Source of the DNA: CAG-791 sp963629395
GTDB taxonomy: Bacteria; Bacillota; Clostridia; Lachnospirales; Lachnospiraceae
Assembly (NCBI GenBank): GCA_963629395.1
Contig: CAVGIV010000002.1
Coordinates: 14,515-78,514 of the forward strand
Direction of reading: 5' to 3'
DNA: 64,000 bases
This document shows, piece after piece, positions 60,006 to 64,000 of the stretch. The notes below the pieces were generated by a model. The model was not told the origin of the DNA and made no database searches. It saw nothing but the letters and a program-made list of their open reading frames with translations. How positions within the stretch are numbered: the first letter of the stretch is position 1; each line of letters opens with the position of its first letter. A program made the position numbers and the translations under genes.

Positions 60006-60653
60006 TTATTTTCCCCGCTTTTGGTAATCCTCGTCAATGCGGTCTTTCCAGTTTTCTCTTAAGCCGCAGCCATGCCTGACATCCCGGATGGCATCACTCA
60101 ATACCTCATAGTTCAGTCCGGTTCCCACGCTGTCGCAGTGATAATTCACCGCATGATGCGCATCAATTCCAAAATGTCCCGCCGTCTCCACTGCATCGAT
60201 ATTCGCCCCGAGGAACAGGAATTCCCAGCCGTATTTTGTCTTCTGACGCTCGATCATCTGCTTGACCTTATCACTGCTGTATCGGCGGCTCGCATTTTCC
60301 ATGCCGTCCGTAGTGATCACGAACATCGTGTGCTCCGGCACATCCTCTGGGCGAGCGTATTTATGCACGTTTCCGATGTGGTGAATGGCCCCGCCGATCG
60401 CATCCAGGAGCGCCGTGCAGCCGCGGACAGTATAATCTCTGTCCGTCATCGGCTCGATCTGCTGCACGCCTGCGCGATCATGCAGTACCTCGCTCTCATT
60501 GTCAAAAAGAATTGTGGAAATCAACGCTTCCCCCGCTTCCTTTTTCTGTTTCTCAATCATTGCGTTAAATCCGCCGATCGTATCTGCCTCCAGCCCGCTC
60601 ATCGAACCGCTGCGATCCAGGATAAAAACGACCTCTGTTAAATTCTTTCTCAT
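60006..60653 (-). CDS. VWA domain protein (TerY-like)
   Basis: The 215-residue protein is almost wholly a von Willebrand factor A domain. It has the MIDAS metal site D-R-S-G-S in FILDRSGSMSG, the threonine in RGCTALLDAIG and the aspartate in ITTDGMENAS. There is no signal peptide, so it is a cytoplasmic, probably metal-dependent binding module like TerY of tellurite/stress clusters. The start at 60653 (ATG) has GGAGG eight bases upstream; an earlier TTG is unlikely. It lies 52 bases before the macro-domain gene and downstream of a terminator after the helicase gene. Confidence 0.85.
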   Translation of the reverse strand: MRKNLTEVVFILDRSGSMSGLEADTIGGFNAMIEKQKKEAGEALISTILFDNESEVLHDRAGVQQIEPMTDRDYTVRGCTALLDAIGGAIHHIGNVHKYARPEDVPEHTMFVITTDGMENASRRYSSDKVKQMIERQKTKYGWEFLFLGANIDAVETAGHFGIDAHHAVNYHCDSVGTGLNYEVLSDAIRDVRHGCGLRENWKDRIDEDYQKRGK

Positions 60654-60683
60654 GCCCTTGTCCTCCAATCATGAATCCATCTG

Positions 60684-60718
60684 AAAAGTGACTGCCAGGT
60701 TCATCCCCTGGCAGTCAC
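60684..60718 (-). terminator. Terminator after the helicase-nuclease gene
   Basis: GTGACTGCCAGG and CCTGGCAGTCAC (60707-60718 with 60688-60699) form a perfect 12-base-pair stem with a seven-base loop, followed on the minus strand by TTTTC. It ends 31 bases before the VWA start. Confidence 0.75.
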
Positions 60719-60841
60719 ATCATAGTTGTTACGGATATTCGATTGGTCGCATGCAAAGCGACAAAGGTTTCCCCTGTGGTTCTACGGCATTATGCTCTCT
60801 TTTTCTGTTCAAAACACTCCCATCGCGGACGTTCTTGCATT

Positions 60842-63800
60842 TCAGCCAGCATTTTCGATTTCCGTCAGTTCAAACCGGTTACCGCTAACAGCAGTGATCG
60901 CCTTGGAGCTTCTTGCGTACTGCAGACCGGCAGTCAGCGCAGCTTCCAGATTCTTACCAAGTCGCTTATAACCGAATAACAGCGACGTTTCCTTGATTAG
61001 TTCGTCTTTTCCAAGGCTTCCCTTCTGTTTCAGAACATAGCAGATGGCGTTGCTGATTTCCTGTACGCTGATCTCATCTCCGGATCTTTCATTGCTGACC
61101 CGAATTCCTCTCCAGGTCTTAGGATCCTGTGTGTCACTCCAGCAGAAGAGAATTCCCTTTGTCTTGGTCACTTTAACCCTTGCCGCCTTAAAGGCTTTTT
61201 CGAAGGCCTCTTCCGCTGCCTTTCCCTTCGCTACGTTGTAGGAGGCAAAGACCTCACGAATCACTCCCTCTTTCAAGATCGGAGCCTCGGTATTCACAAT
61301 GACTCGGATTCTCTCCACAATCGCAGCCTTGTTTTCCGGTTTTGCAAATTCCGTGGAACTGATCGGTGTCACCTCAATGCCAGCCTTCACATATGGAACT
61401 GGCTCCAGCTCTTTGCTCGAATCATTTCTGTTCGAAACATCTCTGCCTGAATTGTCTCCGTTCGGATCAACTCTGTCCGTACCATCTCCGTCTGAATCGT
61501 CTCCGTTCGGATCAGCTCCACCCGCAACATCTGCACTTGTCGTCTGGGTCATCGGCACATTTGCTGACGGCTGTGTACCGGCTGTCGGCAATACAATGTC
61601 TGTTTTAGCCCACCAGCCATTCTGTCCGCCGGTAGCCCTTCCGCCACCTTCCTTATAGATGAAATGGACCCCAAGTCTGCCAAAATCATCTATAATCTGC
61701 TCCAATTCCTTACCGCCCACAATCCAAAGCGCTCCGCCATTGGCTCTCTTATCCACAATCTGTGCATTATTTGCAGCCAACTGCCGGATTAATTCACTCA
61801 GTTCATCAGCAGGTGCCGCATCTTTTGTCGGCTCGATATCTTTCTTTCCTTCCGCCTCATCCTGCCGGTTCAGCCCCTCCCGTTCCTTCTGCTCGTTCTC
61901 CGCTGCCTCGTCTTCTGCAAGCACCTGCTCTGCCTGTGCCTGCAGCTCCTCCTTCAGCTTTTCTTCCTCATCTCGATGCTGTGCGAGCTCCTCCTGGCGC
62001 TTTTCCTCCTCTTCCTGCTTCTCTTTCTGCCTGCTCTCTGCCTCAGCCTTTAGCTGATCAAGTTCAGACAGGAGCTTTTGAAGCTCGCGATCCCTGTTAT
62101 CCCACCAGTCAATCGTCCAGACTCGGCACAGCTTCCACCCCAGATGCTTCAGCACGCCAATCTGCGCCACCTCACGGTCCCTGGTGTTCTTGGTCTGCCG
62201 GTAGCCGTCACCATCCAGCAGGATGCCCATCAGATACTGCTCCGGATCCATCGGATCCACCACCGCAATATCCACATGGAAATCCGAATGCCCCACCATC
62301 GTGACGCACTGGAAGCCATGTCCCTCAATCGCCTTGCAGATATTCTGCAGAATTCCTGCCCGCGATAGCTTTTCCCTCGTTTCCGCATTGTCTGCCGTCT
62401 TGAAATCGTGTCCCTCAGCGAATCTCAGGAAGTTGTGGAATGCAACCAATCCCTCCGGCGAATTCTCAGTAATCTTGATATCCGACGAATAGATGCTCGA
62501 GAAGATCGTCATCGTCACGCGTGCCCGCGAGAATGCAACATTCAGTCGCTTCCCGCCGCCCTGCTTGTTAATCGGACCAAAGTTATTAGAGATATGTCCC
62601 TTCTCGTCCGGACCATATCCAATGGAGAATAGAATGACGTCTCTCTCGTCCCCCTGAACATTCTCAAGATTCTTAACAAAAACAGGATCATCCCCGCCAT
62701 TCGCCCATGCATCCAGTTCTGCATTGCTCTGGAACTGTTTGCCGAGAAGGTTCTCGATCAATGCCTGCTGCTTTACATTGAAGGTAACAACACCGATCGA
62801 CTCTTTTCGCAGGGCAGGATCATAAAAACGGCGCACAATCTCCTCAACAACCGCCTCTGCTTCCCTAACGTTGGTGCTCTTGCTGTACAGACCATCTACG
62901 TGAACAGCGGTCACATGCCTCTCTCTGTCATTCGCTGACGGGAACGTGTACATCTTGTTCTCATAGAACTGGTTATTGCTAAAGGCAATCAGACTCTCAT
63001 GCGTGCTGCGATAATGCCACTGCAAATGCTGTGAAGGAACTCCCAGCGCCAGTGCATCATCCAGAATACTGTCCAGATCATCGAGTGCCAGATCATCTAC
63101 CTCCGGACCCCCACCGCTGAAGAACGAGGTCGGCGGCATCTGCTTGGGATCGCCGACAATGACCGCATCTTTTGCACGTGCTAACGCTCCGACTGCCTTG
63201 CAGGTCGGCAGCTGTGATGCCTCATCGAAGATCACTACATCGAACAGATCATTCTCCTGTGACAGATACTGTGCTACAGAGTTGGGACTCATCAGCATGC
63301 AGGGTGTCAAACGCGGAAGAATATGCGGAATCCGCTCGAACAGCTCACGGATCGACATTCCCCTCGCATTACTTCCAATTGCCTTACGCAGAATCGTCAT
63401 TTCCAGACCCGTTCTCGCATCTGTCCAGGAGGTCGGAATTCTGCTTGACAGCAGATAGTATATTTCCTTCCGAGTTTGCTCCAGCATAAGATCGTCAAGC
63501 TTTTTGAACTGTGCGACAGACTCGTTAAAGGTAGCCCCGGAGAAACAGCTCAAAACATCATCCTGTGCAATAATGTTGTTGATCAGTGCATAGTACAGTC
63601 CCTTTCGATAGGCACCGGTCAACCGACTTGCACTCATCCCCTGTTCATATGCATCTACCACCGGCTCCAGGCCAACCTTCATACACTCCTGCCGCACCTG
63701 GTTGTACAGTCCCCAATCCTTCAGTGCTGCAGGATGCTCCATCACATAATTGCAGAATGCAGTCTCCTGCTCGAACCATTTTCCCTGGGTTGCATTGATC

Positions 63801-64000
63801 TTGCGCTGCAGCAGGGCATTGAACTCTTCCCCTGCTGTCTCCAGCCGTTCTGCACACGCTGTAAAATCTGCAAAAAGTCCGTCATTTGCAGGGTCGGCTG
63901 ATAATCTCCGAATGGCATCCATGCCTCCCGGAAATTTAGCCGCCTGTGCTCTAAATGCCTTTGCAGCGTCATAGGCTATCTTATAAGCTTCCCTTGTCAC
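60842..64000 (-). CDS. Superfamily I helicase with Vsr-like nuclease domain (N-terminus outside window)
   Basis: At least 1052 residues are visible, running off the window at 64000. From the helicase half, motif II/III (FDEASQLP at 257-264, VGDPKQMPP at 282-290), motif IV (HYRSTHESL), motif V (VQGDERDVILFS) and motif VI (NVAFSRARVTM) are present. Walker A lies outside the window. Next comes a Vsr-like endonuclease block (DFHVDIAVVDP, GILLDGDGYR, LGWKLCRVWTIDWW), a long Glu/Gln coiled coil, a small GGALWIVGGKELEQIIDDFG domain, a 45-base-repeat linker and a DUF3320-like end. The DUF4011-helicase-Vsr plan is, as I recall, reported as anti-phage defence. Confidence 0.85.
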   Translation of the reverse strand: MTREAYKIAYDAAKAFRAQAAKFPGGMDAIRRLSADPANDGLFADFTACAERLETAGEEFNALLQRKINATQGKWFEQETAFCNYVMEHPAALKDWGLYNQVRQECMKVGLEPVVDAYEQGMSASRLTGAYRKGLYYALINNIIAQDDVLSCFSGATFNESVAQFKKLDDLMLEQTRKEIYYLLSSRIPTSWTDARTGLEMTILRKAIGSNARGMSIRELFERIPHILPRLTPCMLMSPNSVAQYLSQENDLFDVVIFDEASQLPTCKAVGALARAKDAVIVGDPKQMPPTSFFSGGGPEVDDLALDDLDSILDDALALGVPSQHLQWHYRSTHESLIAFSNNQFYENKMYTFPSANDRERHVTAVHVDGLYSKSTNVREAEAVVEEIVRRFYDPALRKESIGVVTFNVKQQALIENLLGKQFQSNAELDAWANGGDDPVFVKNLENVQGDERDVILFSIGYGPDEKGHISNNFGPINKQGGGKRLNVAFSRARVTMTIFSSIYSSDIKITENSPEGLVAFHNFLRFAEGHDFKTADNAETREKLSRAGILQNICKAIEGHGFQCVTMVGHSDFHVDIAVVDPMDPEQYLMGILLDGDGYRQTKNTRDREVAQIGVLKHLGWKLCRVWTIDWWDNRDRELQKLLSELDQLKAEAESRQKEKQEEEEKRQEELAQHRDEEEKLKEELQAQAEQVLAEDEAAENEQKEREGLNRQDEAEGKKDIEPTKDAAPADELSELIRQLAANNAQIVDKRANGGALWIVGGKELEQIIDDFGRLGVHFIYKEGGGRATGGQNGWWAKTDIVLPTAGTQPSANVPMTQTTSADVAGGADPNGDDSDGDGTDRVDPNGDNSGRDVSNRNDSSKELEPVPYVKAGIEVTPISSTEFAKPENKAAIVERIRVIVNTEAPILKEGVIREVFASYNVAKGKAAEEAFEKAFKAARVKVTKTKGILFCWSDTQDPKTWRGIRVSNERSGDEISVQEISNAICYVLKQKGSLGKDELIKETSLLFGYKRLGKNLEAALTAGLQYARSSKAITAVSGNRFELTEIENAG
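61420..61545. repeat. 45-base imperfect tandem repeats inside the helicase gene
   Basis: TCTCCGTTCGGATCA occurs at 61455-61469 and again at 61500-61514, a 45-base (15-codon) period, with looser copies of the TCTG/TTCG words on either side. On the coding strand they give two units starting DPNGD. They form a flexible acidic linker between the small domain and the DUF3320-like end. Confidence 0.7.

Noticed and set aside
1..64000. CRISPR array, prophage or integrated element
   Set aside because: I saw no regularly spaced direct repeats, and no integrase, transposase, terminase or capsid gene in the window.

Overview
The window looks like chromosome of a Gram-positive, low-to-mid G+C gut or oral Clostridia member, most likely Lachnospiraceae. 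The pointers are: a six-cysteine SCIFF peptide with its radical SAM maturase; lysine synthesis by the DapL aminotransferase route; DUF5685, DUF975 and DUF6020 proteins; amino-acid ABC transporters with lipoprotein binding proteins; tRNA-Pro with anticodon AGG; and infC-rpmI-rplT with a leader attenuator. This assignment is inference from gene content; no species is claimed. Nearly every gene is on the minus strand, so transcription runs from high to low coordinates. Only the GGDEF gene at 56052 is on the plus strand. LAYOUT. 1-7904: a surface-glycan operon with epimerase, deacetylase-like protein, GT4, asparagine-synthase-like amidotransferase, a fucosyltransferase-GT2 fusion and a polymerase-like membrane protein cut by the window edge. 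7958-9629: SCIFF peptide and maturase, separated by a strong hairpin. 9779-11895: J-domain protein, DUF5685 protein and a zinc-ribbon membrane protein. 12113-13579: rplT, rpmI and infC with a leader terminator and promoter. 13746-15647: a second asparagine synthase. 15790-16740: ROK glucokinase. 16871-19407: amino-acid ABC transporter 1. 19606-21888: DUF975, tRNA-Pro, VanZ-like and SEC-C proteins. 22015-30753: dapL, dapF, nadE, a small membrane exporter, hisC and amino-acid ABC transporter 2. 30971-32377: mgtE. 32531-55707: a large surface-glycan operon of 17 genes. 56052-57947: a membrane diguanylate cyclase, divergent from that operon. 57977-64000: esterase, macro-domain protein, VWA protein and a giant helicase-nuclease, the last cut by the window edge. 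HOW THE GENES WORK TOGETHER. The large operon encodes PglF-, PglE- and PglC-type enzymes (4,6-dehydratase, aminotransferase, phosphoglycosyl transferase) that would start a lipid-linked glycan on an amino-sugar. It adds a WecE-like aminotransferase, a GNAT acetyltransferase, a GT2, three GT4 enzymes, an O-antigen ligase/polymerase-like protein, three large GT-C-like membrane proteins, an ATP-grasp plus fold-type II PLP pair, and an MBOAT/SGNH O-acylation pair. The first glycan cluster adds a probable alpha-1,2-fucosyl group and a probable amidation. No flippase or ABC exporter for the glycan is visible. The right end (macro, VWA, helicase-Vsr-like nuclease) is the most defence-like stretch. 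Intergenic spaces carry a dispersed hairpin repeat family, and several genes end inside copies of it.
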